64,000 bases of DNA. Origin: Thecaphora thlaspeos. Lineage: Eukaryota > Basidiomycota > Ustilaginomycetes > Urocystidales > Glomosporiaceae. The notes beneath the pieces were generated by a model, which was not told the origin of the DNA, ran no database searches, and saw only the letters and a program-made list of their open reading frames with translations. Shown here piece by piece: positions 32,441-44,200 of the stretch (its first letter is position 1; each line of letters begins with the position of its first letter). Location: assembly GCA_900291925.1 (NCBI GenBank), contig UWYS01000006.1, forward strand, positions 1,054,001-1,118,000, read 5' to 3'. The position numbers and the translations under genes are program-made.

Positions 32441-33873
32441 GGCGACGGCGATGGTGGCGGTCTGTTGGTAGCCAGGGTCAAGAGTGAGGTGGTAGGAGGG
32501 GGCGTGGACGCGGAAGCTTGAGGAGGAAAGACGACCGAGGAGGGCGGGGGACTGCCAAAGCCATTCCCGTCTCTTATAACGGCGAGGGGCGATGGCTGAG
32601 CAGTTCGCCTTGATGGCCAGTTCCGCACCGCAGGGCGGCTGGGGTCCGCTCAGAGATGCGCAGTCAGGCCTTCGGTCGTCCTACGAGCGAACCGGGGCGG
32701 CCACAAGCAGTGAGCCTGGTCGGGTGAGCCGCGAAAGGAACAGAGGCCAAGCCCAAGCCCAAGCCCAAGCCTGACTCATCCGCCAGAACAGGGTGCGCCT
32801 CGTCGCGCCACGACACTCCAGGCCTCTCGAGGGCTCGATCCAGCAGGTCAAACCAAAAGCGATGGCGCTGGCCGTGAAGGCGGAAGAGCGGGGCATCGCA
32901 GCATCCGGCCCTACGGCGAAGTGGCTTGGGAGAAGGAAAGGAAAAGGGCGAGACGAAGCCAGCCAGCCAGCCAGCCAGCCTGCTGTCTTTCTCACGCTAT
33001 CCGGCGCACCGCATAGCCGTTCGCCGACTCACTCGGCCGGCCGCTCCGTCTCTGAGCGAGGGCGACCGTCGGGTCTCTGCCCTCGTGTGGCCGCCTTGAA
33101 TGACGAGCGTCGCTGCGACAAGGAACTAGAGCGAGAGAGGAAAAGAGATTCCGGTACATCGAACAGAATGCGGCAAGCAAGCGACGGACGCATAGATCGA
33201 TTGATTGACTGAGAAGTGTGTATAGGTGGGTTGATGGGTAGGTAGGTAGTCAGGCGGGTAGGTAGTGGGAGAGATGCTTGGAACACACAAAACGACTACT
33301 AGGAATGGGTCGGAGGGAAAGGAGGGGGAAGGGGGAAAGGAGGTTGGGAGAACAAAGGCGGGGGAGGGATCATGACGAGGGGAAGATGGAGTTGCAGAGC
33401 CAAAGGATAGCCGAGAGCCGAGACTAGGCTGGAACGACGCGGGGGGATATGGATGTGCAGGGGTAAATTATTCGAATGGACGGACGGGAACGACGGAGGG
33501 GACGAATGGACGGAGGCACGACAATGATCGGACGCTGCCGCCGCCGCCGCCGCTGCTGCTGCGAGAGCAGAACACGACGGGGGCAAGTTGTGCGTTGAAG
33601 GCAAAGCACAGCTTCGCCTCGTTTTTGAGAATGTTTATTCTCTTGCTGTGTGGTTTGCTGTTGCTTGCCGACGTTGGCGATGCAAAGGGAATGGGATGTG
33701 CGATGTGGACACGGACAGCGCGGGAACGAGACAGCTCCAGCGATGAGACAGGGTCCAAGAGCCCAGAGGGGCCGGCCAGCCAGGGCGAGAGAAAGGCGTC
33801 TCTGGGGCTAAGCAAACCCGGAACGTGCGCCCGAGCACGCCAACGCTCACTCGTCCGCGCTCAGGCGCACGCT
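32441..33873. other. ADH promoter and KHD4 3' region
   Basis: No gene supported. A minus-strand TTATAAG near 32573-32579 is a candidate TATA element for ADH, about 135 bases upstream of its ATG. Short repeats include (GCCCAA)n at about 32747-32771, (GCCA)n at 32960-32981 and (GTAG)n near 33238. On the minus strand an AATAAA at 33639-33634, 235 bases past the KHD4 stop, is a possible poly(A) signal. Confidence 0.5.
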
Positions 33874-36800
33874 CTACGACCGGTCAAAGGCGAGCTGGGC
33901 GAGGACCCGGCTGACTTCATCCATGGTCATGGGGTCAGGCGTCTGAGTGTTGGCCGGAGGCAGCCGTGAGATGCTCGAGGTGGGCGCGTGGTGGTGGTGC
34001 TGGTGATGATGGTGGTGGTGTTGGTGGTGACCGCTGCCGCCGCCCATGTTGAGGAAACCGCCGCCGCCGCCAGACAACCCGCTGCTACCGAGGCCGCCGC
34101 CGCCACCGGACCCGATGGCGCCGAACGTGTAGGGCGTCGCCGGCGAGGTCGTCACCCCGCCGGCGCCAAGCGCCGCCTGCTGAGCCGAGAGCGCACCGAT
34201 GTCAAGGCTCTGCGCACGGTGGGCGAAAGAGCGCGGCTTGCGTAGCGCTTTGACGCGCTCCTCCATGCCGAGCGCCTCGGGCGCGCCGCGGTGGACGAGG
34301 TTGAGGTCGTCCGAGAGGCGGGGGTTGTGCTGCGGGAACTGGATGCCGCCGCTGCCGCCGCCACCGCCGCCAGGGGTGCCGATCGGCGGCGCCACGCTCG
34401 GAGCGGTGCTGCTGCTGGTGCTCGAGGTAAAGTGGCGAGGCGCGCCCCAGACATCGCTGCCGAAGCCGCGGCCGTTGCCGTAGGGCGACGGATAGAGCGA
34501 CGACGTGATCAGCGGTGAGTTGGAGGCCGCCGTCGATGTGTAGTTCATCCCGGACGCGTGCTGACCGGCGGGCGAGTCAAAGAGCGCCTTGATGTCCGGC
34601 GTCGAGGCGGCCGCACGGAGGCGACGCTCATGGGCGCGCGCCTGCTCGGCCGCGACGGCGGCGGCAGCGGCGGCGGCGTGGAACGACTCGCTCGACTCAG
34701 CTGCCGCCGCGGTCGAGAGGAGCTTGTTGGCGAAGTGCGGGAAGGCCGAGGCGAACGAGTCGGAGCGCGGGCGGGCGGGCGAGGCGTAGACGTTGACGTT
34801 GCGGCTGATGAGGAAATCCTCAAGCGCGTCCTGGGCGGTTGGGAGGAAGTCGCTGTTGCTGCGGTTGAGGCGAAGCTTGAAGATGGCCTCGCCGCCCTGC
34901 CGCTGCCGGAGAATTGGGACGACGGCAATATTGAGGTCGCGCTTCAGCCGCTCGACCAGCGCGACGAACTCGTGCGTCTGCAGCACCTGTGAGAGCTCGA
35001 TCGAGCCCGGCGTGCGGAATTCGGCCTCGAAGGGGACATGATCGAGCAGCATCTGAGCCGCAATGTGAATCTGCGACTCGGGCCCGAAGATCGTCACAAG
35101 GTCCGACGCCGCTTCCTTGGGCGGGAAGCGGACGATGGAGCTTGTCTTGCCCTCGATGTCGTGAATGAAGATGGCCTTCTCGCCGAGCAGCGTGCGGTGA
35201 TAGCGGCGCGAGATCGAGACCGTCTCGGTGACGTAGTCCTTGTCCTTGGGGTTGACGAGCTCCATGACCGACTGCTTGAGGTTCTCGAGGTTGATGGCGT
35301 TTTTGGCGGGCGTCCGGGCGATGACATTGTCCTCGTTGTCGAGGTAGCCGCCAAGCGCGGCAAACTCCTCGGCGTTGGAGAACTTGACGTAGACGCCGTA
35401 CTTTTTCATGATTCGCTGGATGTTCTTGCCACCGACGCCGATGATGCGCTTGTGGTAGGCTTCGGGGACGTGGAACGACATCTCTGCGGGAAGCTCCTCC
35501 TGGAGTAGGCCGAGCCCCTGGAGCACGCCGTCGCGGTCGTTGCCGCTGACGTCGATCAGGAAGTTGTAGTCGTTGAACGTCTCGAACTTGATGCGGACGC
35601 CGCACTGCTTCATCACCTTGTTAATCTTGCCGTTCTTCTTGCCGCTGATGAACTCGCGGTGCTCATTGGCCAGCTCGATCTGGAAGCGCACCTCGAAGTT
35701 AAAGCTCTTGATCACGTCGAGGTCGAGGATCGACGAGACGGCCGAGCGCACCTCGCCCTCGAGGCCATGGATCTCGAAGCAGTTGCCCTTGAACACCACC
35801 TCGGCGCCCGACGCGTTGCTGATGTGGCGGAGGATCGGCGCCATCTGGGTCGCGTTGAGCGAGGCCGGCGACATGAAGACGCCAAACGAGACCGGCAGCA
35901 GCCAGAGCGACGCGACATAGAACTGGCAAGCGAGTTGCATGATGGAGCGGATTGTTCGCTCGATGTTGACACGATTGTCGCCAAAGACTGAGATCAGGCT
36001 GGCCTGGCCGCCGATGACGGGGAAGGCGACGAATGTGCCATTGTCGAGCATGATTGAGCGCAGCTCCTCGAGCCGCTCGTGGAGCATCCAGTCGAGCTTG
36101 CGCGGGAGGATGGCGGTGTCGCGCGAGATGATGCACTTGCTCTTGTGCAGCGAGACCTGGAAAAGCATGTCGCGCGCCCGCTGGACGCCGAAAAACTCGC
36201 CGGTGATGTGGATGGTGTTCTGGCGGCCCGGCGGCGGGGCGTTGCGCCCGCCGCTCAGCGTCCCCGAGAACGGCGTTGGAAGGTAGATGTTGGTGCCCGT
36301 CTCCTCCTGGATTGTCTGGACGACGCACCGCTTCCGGCCGCCAATGATATTGTGAAGCTTGAAGTCGATCTCGCACTTCTCCGAGTGCAGGCCGAGCTGG
36401 AAGGCGGAACAAGATATTGGGAACGAGAGTTCGGAGTCAGCGTCGGTGTCGGTGTCGCGAGGTCTGCTCCGACAGCGTTCGCAGTAAATGTCGGATACTT
36501 GTCCAAGGCACTCACCAATTCGTCCAACAACACCAGCACCTTGACGCGGGCCAGCTCAACGCACTCGAACGGTCCAGAGACGACCAGCTCGGCCATCCGC
36601 TCCGTCTCAAGGCCGTAGCCGAGATCGGCGCCGCGCGCATCGGTGGTGATGACCTGGACGCCGGCGCCCGTCGTCGACGAGATCTCGTCGAGCCGGCGGC
36701 GGACGTCGGGCTTGACCGGGTCGGCACCGGGCGACGAGCCCGACGGCGCCTCGAGCACGTCGGCGCGCGGGACCTTGATGGTCGATTTGACCTTGAACGG

Positions 36801-38084
36801 GTTCTCGCGTAAGATAGCACCGCGCGCGCTCATCACCTGCTGGTAGCCGCCGCTCAGGTGGAAGTTGTACTGCGGCACGCGCTTGCGGAGATGCGACGAG
36901 GCGAGCACGTCCTGGGCCAGAACGTTGTTCTGCGCGCTGCCAGAGCCCGGGTTGATGCCGGACAGCGAGAGAGAGCTCCCGTTGAAGCCGGGGAAGCCGA
37001 TCCCGTCCGCACCGCCGGGGACGAAGGCACCTGAGGCGAGAGAGTCCGGCGTCCCAATCGGCTGCGGGTGGTACTGCTGGTACGGGTAGCCGGTGCCGTT
37101 GGCGCCGCTGCTGCTGGGGAAGGGCAGCGCGTCGCTGCTGCCGTAGGCGGGGAACGAGAGCTGCCGCGGAAAGGGCTGCTGTCCAGCGAGCGACGTGGAG
37201 ATCTTGGCGGGCTCGTCGGGCTGCACGGGCGCAAACGTGACGAGGCACTGGTGGTTGGCCATCACGTCGAGGCTAAGCCGCTGCATCGCATCGACAAGGT
37301 CTTTCCAGCTCTGCGAGTGCGACATGCCGCCGCCATTGGCATTGGAGAGCGAGTTGGAAGCCGAGTGAGTGGCGCTGGCTGGCTCCGAGTGCGACTGGGG
37401 CTGAGAGTGTGACTGGGACTGCGAGTACTGATGCAGGGTCTGGCGCTGCTGCTGCTGCTGCTGCTGGTGCGAGTGCGAGTGAGCGTGTCCGGGCAGTCCA
37501 TCGTCGCGGCCGCCGTTCTTCGCGCCGATCGCACTGCTGGGTGCAGTGCTGTCCGCCGAGAACGACGCTGACGACGAAAAGTCGACCAACGACGGCGTCC
37601 CGACGGTGGAGCGGCTATCGCAACTGATCTGGGCCATCGACCGGTCCAGATTCGCCAGCAGCGGGTCGGGCAGCTGCGGCATGGCGGTAGGGTCGAAGTT
37701 GGCGTGCGAGAGCTCAGCCTTTTCCGAGTCCGAGGCGTTGAGGGCGGCGGCAGCAGAGTCGTTCTCGGCTTCGGCCTCGGCTCGCTCCTGGCCGACCGCT
37801 TCGGCGATACGGTCGCTGGTGCGCTTGCCGCCAAACGCGCTGGGCATGAATGCCTTGACGCTGGGCGGGAAACGCGAACGCATCGAGCCGAGACGGCCAT
37901 GGAACGACGACGGCGGCGCCTCAGCGACGGGCGGGCAGTTCGAAGGAGGGGGCGGAGGGGGCGGGCCCTGCGATCGCGACGGGTCGATTGAGCCCAGCAC
38001 TCCCGTCACCGTGGCGCTCTCATGGACAAAATTGGAGGCGCCCGCCGTCCTGGGGATGGTAAACGAGGTTGAGTAGAGGTCCAT
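33874..38084 (-). CDS. KHD4: Large multi-KH RNA-binding protein, Khd4/Bicaudal-C-like
   Basis: Minus-strand exons 38084-36516 and 36396-33874 give about 1363 residues. The N-terminal ~290 residues are Ser/Pro/Gln-rich. Tandem KH-type units then run from about residue 260 to 1010. Visible RNA-gripping loops include HNIIGGRKRCVVQTI (about 535), EFISGKKNGKINKVMKQCG (about 770) and YHKRIIGVGGKNIQRIMKK (about 840). The other units have diverged GXXG loops. The C-terminal ~350 residues are Ala/Ser/Gly-rich with a His-rich run near residue 1320. Architecture and size match Ustilago maydis Khd4 (about 1290 residues), which binds a short AU-containing motif in mRNAs and is needed for proper polar growth. 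That function is inferred. The intron restores LVLLDEL-LGLHSEKCEIDFKL across a KH unit. A ~3 kb gene-free region lies upstream. Confidence 0.88.
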
Positions 38085-40458
38085 CGTGACAGGGAGGTGG
38101 GGAGAGCTCGATGTCTAGCGCGTTCCTTGTTGATTACCGACTCGCTCAGGACTGCGAGGGACGGGTGGAAAGGGAGGGAAGCTTCGAGCGACTGCCTTTT
38201 GCCCGGGTGTAGCTGCACAGAAGATCGGCCGCGTTCGGAGACTAACTGGGTTGCAAGGGCCTGGGCAAGTAGTGGTAAGCGGTCGCAAGCGGCCCGAAGG
38301 TATACAGCGCAGCGAGTTCGAGGAGTCGGGGTCGAAGGGAGGATCGTGTAGTGTCGGAGACGGTCTGTTGAAGCGGGGCGCTCTGGCTCGTCCAGTCAGA
38401 CGTCTATATATGATTGTCGAGAGGGGATAGCCGCGCGTTGCGGATAGTGACGTGACGTTCCGATGCAAGACCGGCCGAGCACCCGAGGGACGGCGAGCCT
38501 AATACGTTGAGAACCAGAAAGGCGGACGAGTGGTATACAGTGGTGTGTGACTGACCGGAAAGGGCGGCGACAAGGCACGCTCGTCCTAGACTGCTGAGCG
38601 CCGGTCGGAGAAGCCGAAGAGGGACGGTGACGGCGGTGGCTGACGAGGCTGGGCGCGGACCCAAGACAGGGTGGAGACGGGAAGAGTCCGAAACCGAGGC
38701 AGCCGAGACAAGGTCGGGAGGGGGGGGGGACGGCTAGGGGCAGTGGTGATGAGGAGAAGGGCGGACGGATAGTTCCCCTGCCGGAGTAGAGAAGTGGGAC
38801 CGAGGTCGAAGGGCGAAACGGTCGGACCACTTAGGCGGTGCGGTTGTCGTTTGGCCGCACGGACGGAAGTAAAGGGTGGATCGTCAGGTCGTGCGTCGTC
38901 GTTGGCGTCGGGATCGAAAGGACGGGCTTCTCGGAGAGAAAAAGGCCAGTCGGGCCGTGACTTCAGAAGGAGCCGAAGAAGATGAAGAGCAGAGTCGTGC
39001 AGCGGACGGGGTATCTACCGGGAAGGTGGGTAGGCGAAACGTCGTGCAGACAAGGTTGAGATGGGCGGGAGGTTTTCGTAAACGGAGAAGCAAAAGCTTG
39101 GGAGAGGCCGGCGGCGAAGCAAGCCTTCTCACGCTATTCTTCGAGAGCCGAAAAGATCAGGCAAGGCAAGGTGGTGTGGGTAGCGCCAGTACGTTGGTCA
39201 AGACGACTGGCTGTTGCAGCTTGGCTGTAGCTGTGTAGGGGCGAAGGAGCAGAGACTCTATGCCTTCCGTGCACAACGAGTGGATCGATCCGCCTTGCTC
39301 GCGCGTGCGCTGACAGGGCAGAGGGATCGCGTGCGGGGAGGGCGGAAGCGGCGAAGAGCGCGAAAGGGTATTGCGGTGACGGCGGCGATGGAGGAGGTGG
39401 TGGCGGTGGTGGTGATGGTCGTGGAGGTGGTGGTGGATGGTTGGTTGGTGCAAGGCAGGCTCAGGGTCAGGAGAAGCAGGAATGATCGAGCGAGAGCAAA
39501 GAAGGGCAGGCAGGCGAAAATCTCGGATCGGGCGGCGTCACCGTGTCACCTATTGTGCAGGCAGGAAGAAGCGAAGCGAAGGCACAAGCGGAAGGAGTCA
39601 CGGGCAGCGGGCTGCCGCGGCTTTTAGAGTTGCTGTACGGTCAGCTCACGGCTCTATGCCATTAGTTAGCTAGCTAGCCTCGGCCCTAGCTGGTTCTACC
39701 TCTGATCTCGCCGCTGACCTAGTTACTCTTCCCTCCGACCACGACAAGGATGCCCGCCTGCCTCTTCTATCTCCTTGCGTTTTTCTTTCCTTCATTCTAT
39801 TCTTCTTCTGGGTGGAGGACGAAGAAGGAAAAGGCGGGAGGAAGGCGCAGCGTCAATCGGAAAAAAATAAAAATAAAAATAAAAATAAAAATAAAAATTA
39901 TAAAAATAAAAGAAAAGAAAAAAGCGGCCCGATCAAGAGGAAAGGAAGGAGACGGCGGTTCCCTCTCTGCAAGAGGCCCCAGCCCCCTTTTCCGCCTGGC
40001 AGGTCCGGCCCGAAGAAAGCGTGCAGCGGCGGCATAGGGTGGGGTGCTTTCGTCACCTCGATCTTCTTGCTGGCTCTGTTCCGTCAAATTTTTCTCCATT
40101 TCTTTTGCCAGCCGACCGGCCGGCCGACCTCCGCTGGAACGCTTCGACTTGCTCGTTCGGCGTGCCCCACCGTCGGCCCCTCCGATCCGCCACGCAGCGT
40201 GCTCGGTCGTCGTAGCCGTGCGTCCGCGTGTGCGTTGTCGCCCTGGTCGGGAGGCGATCGAAAGGGTTGGGGAGGATGCGACCACCTGGAAGTAGAGCAC
40301 AGCCACGCCTTGGCGGTAGCAGCTACAGAGGTCGCTCGTCGTGCTGTTGTAGCTTCCCGTGGCATCGTCCGCTCCTTTGGATCCTTTCCGCCTCCATGCA
40401 GCGGCGGCAGCGGCGTTTTGCGCCGATCGCCTCCTCTGCACGCACACACGCACTGATC
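38085..40458. other. Long upstream region of KHD4
   Basis: About 2.4 kb with no supported gene. On the minus strand the proximal part is CT-rich and contains a G/C-run near 38717. Open frames on both strands are Arg/Gly/Ser-rich and without family signals. An AT-rich AAAAT repeat at 39861-39927 interrupts it. A long 5' UTR or upstream regulatory region for KHD4 is likely. Confidence 0.5.
39861..39927. repeat. (AAAAAT)n low-complexity repeat
   Basis: Tandem AAAAAT/AAAAT units, strikingly AT-rich in a GC-rich region. Flanked by purine-rich sequence. Could be the A-rich tail of an old retroelement insertion, though no element body is recognised next to it. Confidence 0.85.
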
Positions 40459-40618
40459 CCTACAGTCGTATGTGGATGAATTGAGACGCGAGGAAAAAAG
40501 AAAGGCTGAGAGAGACCCTAGGAGTAGTGATCTTGAGTGATCGCCAAGATCACTGCTAGGGTCTCTCTCAGCCTTTCTTTTTTCCTCGCGTCTCAATTCA
40601 TCTACATACGACTGTAGG
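40459..40618. repeat. 160-bp near-perfect inverted repeat (hairpin), 11-nt loop
   Basis: The left arm (40459-40534) starts CCTACAGTCGTATGTGGATG and ends AGTAGTGATCTT. The right arm (40546-40618) is its reverse complement, starting AAGATCACTGCTAGGG and ending CATACGACTGTAGG. The arms differ by one substitution (TGGATG versus TAGATG) and a 3-nt bulge near the loop. The loop is GAGTGATCGCC. No open frame spans it. RNA from either strand would fold into a stem of about 73 bp. Confidence 0.92.
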
Positions 40619-40669
40619 CTGCTGCGAGCTGGCTGGCTACGTAGGGGCGCACCCTATTCAGCCCCTGCG

Positions 40670-41084
40670 TGTCGCTTGATGCTCATCGATGCTTTGTCTG
40701 TTCGATTCAAAGGCAATGACCTTGATTACTTTCATTGAGAACAAACGAAGTTGACCTCGGGAGGGGTTGCCGCCGGCGTATGTAGACGACGCCGAGCGTC
40801 GTAAGCGCACGCCTTCCATCACATATGACGGTCTTCTGAGCCAGACTTTCATTGAGCTCTCGAACCGTGGTCGAGACGCGGACCAGCCGTACGTCCGAAC
40901 GACCGAAATGCAAACGGACCACCCTGCGTCTGCGGCGGAGCAGCTCGACACATATGCCTCCACATTTCATCCGGCTCTTGGGTCCGCTCCGGCTCCGCTT
41001 TCCTGCTGCGGCTTGCGACTTCGTTCCCGTCACGTAAAGGATGGCGTTGCTTTGTCTTTATTGCTTCGTCGCTCATCCTCTTGA
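40670..41084 (+). other. Possible coding relic beside the hairpin
   Basis: Plus-strand reading gives protein-like text in two frames. About 40679-40735 reads MLIDALSVRFKGNDLDYFH then a stop. From 40767 an open frame without an ATG reads PPAYVDDAERRKRTPSITYD, GLLSQTFIELSNRGRDAD and YVRTTEMQTDHPASAAEQLD before losing character near 40990. No start codon, splice sites or recognised family were found. It may be a decayed copy of a repeated gene. Chance is not excluded. Confidence 0.25.
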
Positions 41085-41269
41085 CTTCTGTCGTTCGATG
41101 CTTGGTGACTGTGTCTATAGTCGAAGGCTTCGTTGCTGAGACTAGACAAGGGGCGCCCAGCACACGGTCAAACACAGAGGCAGAGAGTCGTCTTGTGTGT
41201 GATGGCCTTGCGATGCCTCAGAGGATGTCACGACGGGTGAGCCGACGGCGTCGCTCGCACTTCAGCCGT

Positions 41270-44200
41270 TCACCTGACAAACAGCTCCGTCACCACGCTC
41301 CATTCGCGCAAGGTGATGGGCGTGCGCAGCTCGACCTTGCGCGCCTTCTCTGTCTTTATTCCCCCTCCTCTTCCTCCTTCGCCGCCACCGCCATCAACGA
41401 GCCCGTCCTCGTCTGCTGTCTTGCTTTCCACCTCGTCCTGCCATCCTAGTAGCAGCACCCGCAGACCGCCCACACGCACCATCCCGCTGAGGAGAGCGAT
41501 GTAGCCCAACTCGAACTCGACCTCTGCCTGCCCAACCGCCGCGCCCGCCTCAAAGGCTATCTTGACGGGCGCCAGCGTCAGCAGCGACGACCCGAGACGC
41601 TCAAAGTCCTTTCCCTCGACGTCGGGAAGCGTGGTTGAAAGGTCCAGTAGACTGGACGGCTCGAGGTAGGGACGAGGCCACGTCTTGAACAGTGCGTCGC
41701 TGCTGCTGCCTTTGCCCTCGAGTTCATCGCGTTGCGTTGCGTCGTCGGTGAGCTGGCGGTCGACGGATCCGTCTAGGCGCCCCTTTGGTGGCGGCGTGGG
41801 CGGCGAAAAGGGACCCGGGTCGTTGCTGCGCGGCTGCGGGCTGTCGTCAGGGTGGCTGTCGGCTGTCCCACCGCGCCGCATAGAGAGGGAGCCCGTCCGC
41901 AGTAGCGGCGAAGAGGTGAGGTTCGCGACGAGATTTTGCTGCAGGCTCCTCCGCACCAGGGGCCTCCTGCGCGACGATGGCGACGTCAGCGATCGCAGCA
42001 GCGACGAGGGTTCCGAACGTAGCGAGCCGTCTTCGCTGGGCCGTCCCGCTGCTCCCGCTGCCTGTGAAGCAGATCGGTTGCCCTCTTCAGAGGCGTGAGA
42101 CTGAACATCATTCTCCTGAGCCTGGTGGGGGAGGTGTGGGAGCGCGAGATGCTGAACGGCCAGGTAGAGCGTCCGAGATCCGCCGACCACCTCTGGCGAG
42201 GCAGTGTTCTGGACCGTGGCAGCCGCTCCGGGCACGGTGGGCACATCGACGGCAGAGGAACGGCGCGACGACATCGACGGCAGGCGGTGACCGCCGTGGC
42301 GGGGCGAGGCGATCTCGCTGAGCGGCCGATCGTCGTCGCTGTCGTCCGAGTCTGGCGCGGGCGTCGAAAACGTCGTCGCCGCTGCAGCTATCCGCGCGCT
42401 GCTACCGGCCTTGCTGGCAGGTGCAGGCGCGACGACGGAGAAGGCCGACAGGTCGCGGACCCACAGCTGCAGCGGCAGCGAGACGGTCTCGTACCGTTTC
42501 GCCGAGCCGATCAGCGACGGGACCGAGGCCGAAGCGAAGCTTAGGTCGACTTCGACGATAGGCGGCGGCAGGCCTTCCATCGACGGAGACGAAGTCGAAG
42601 AAGAAGGTACAAAGGCAGCGTCGAGACCGTTCGGGTTCGAGGTTGACGCGCTCTGCTGCTTGTCGTCGGTAGTTGGGGCGCCGCCTGCTTCTGGAATGGA
42701 TGGGAGCTCCGTCTCATCATCATCCCCGGCCGAAATCGATGACTGCTGCTGCTGCTGCTGTTGCAGATCCGGAGCGTCGGCTCGACACAACACCGGTAGC
42801 ACCACTGTTCGTCTCCGTATCAGCTGGCTCGTCTGCAGCCTCCCTGGCTCGCCCTGGCTCATCCGCCAGGCGATGTCGAGGCTGCCAATCGCGTCGGATA
42901 CCGCCGTCGTGCGCACCCGGGGCTCGCTCGACCTCGGCTGGCGGTGCTGCTGCGGGTCGCCGTGCTGCGCTCGCGCGAGATCGTTGGGCAAAGGGGCAGC
43001 GTGCGCCGTCGGTCTAGGCCCTTGACCCGGCAGCAACCGCCGTTTCGGGCTCGACGCCGCTGCAGGCATCCCCGTAGCTGGCGTCATCGGCATTGGTACG
43101 ATGGGTCTGGCCGGTTTGTCGCTCGTCGGCATGAGCTGAAACAGGTACTGTCGCACGTCGTCGGGCAGCAAGGGCTCATTGACGCCCTGCCACAGGTTGA
43201 TGCAGGTGCTGGTGCTGCCGCTGCCGTTGTTGGCCGCCGTTATTGTCGTTGACGCTGCTTCTGTTCGGCCATCGCCGTCGCCGTTGCCGCCGCTGAACGT
43301 CGTCGTTGACGGAGAGGAGAGGCCGGGGCGGTCGATGCTCTTCCACTGCCAGCCTGGCTCGGGTCGAAGGTCGAGGCTCTCCAAGACGAGCGGCAAAGGG
43401 CTGGTGTTCTGGACCTGGACCTCGAGCAGAAAGGCCTCTCGCACGCGGTGGTCAGGATGCATGGCCTCGGCTGCGCTGCAGGGCTCGTGGGTCTTTGTGC
43501 GGACCGAGAGCGGCGAGGCGGGCACGGCGAACTTGTAGAACTTGCGGAAGGACTGATCGACCCAGACGACCTGACCGCCGTCGTCGAGGGGCGCCTTGTA
43601 GGAGACGGTGCAGATGAGGACGTGGGGCCCGAGCTCCTTGATCTCGTGGCGGACGGTCGTCTCTAGCTTGTCGTCGTTGTGCGGCTCGCCGTCCTCTGCT
43701 TCGTCTAGGCCGCCTGCTTCCGGGACGACTTCGGCCAGCAGGGTGCGGCTGCCCGTCGCAGCTCTTCCGGTAGAGGGGTCGCCGCCATCGCCGACCTGCA
43801 TTTCGATGCGGAGCGAGGGATGCCTGACGGGGTAGCGTGCCTCGTTGCGGACGCAGAGATAGGCCGAGAAGCTCTCACCGAGGTAGAGGGTACCAAAGCT
43901 TGACGGCAAGGTGAGGAGCGTGCTGAAGGGCCAATCGCGCAGCGTGCTGGGGCCTGCGGCGCCGGCGCCGCCGGGATCGTTGTCGTACCAGAGCGAGGCG
44001 AGGGCACTCTCGTTGCTGAGCATGTCGTCGCGGAGGGAAGCTGTGAGGGACTTGTTGAAAGCATGCAGGAGGGGATCGTCGCCATCTGGGGACCGCTGCA
44101 GCTCAGCCTGCTGCTGCAGTAGAGATGGCGGGGCGTTGGCCGACGGCGAAGCCGGGACGTGGCGGTAGCGGTTGTCCTCGTGGTATGGTCTGTCGAGAAT

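Noticed and set aside
33595..33969. Plus-strand open frame with a hydrophobic start (MFILLLCGLLLLADVGDAKG) resembling a secreted protein
   Set aside because: The signal-like start is attractive, but the rest is Arg/Gly/Ser-rich, overlaps the KHD4 3' UTR poly(A) signal region antisense, and runs into KHD4 coding sequence.
37440..37480. CTG/CAG-rich tract in KHD4 as an expandable repeat
   Set aside because: Only about seven imperfect Gln codons inside the disordered N-terminus; ordinary for such proteins.
39861..39927. Poly-A-like repeat as proof of a LINE insertion
   Set aside because: No reverse transcriptase remnant, target-site duplication or element body could be seen beside it.
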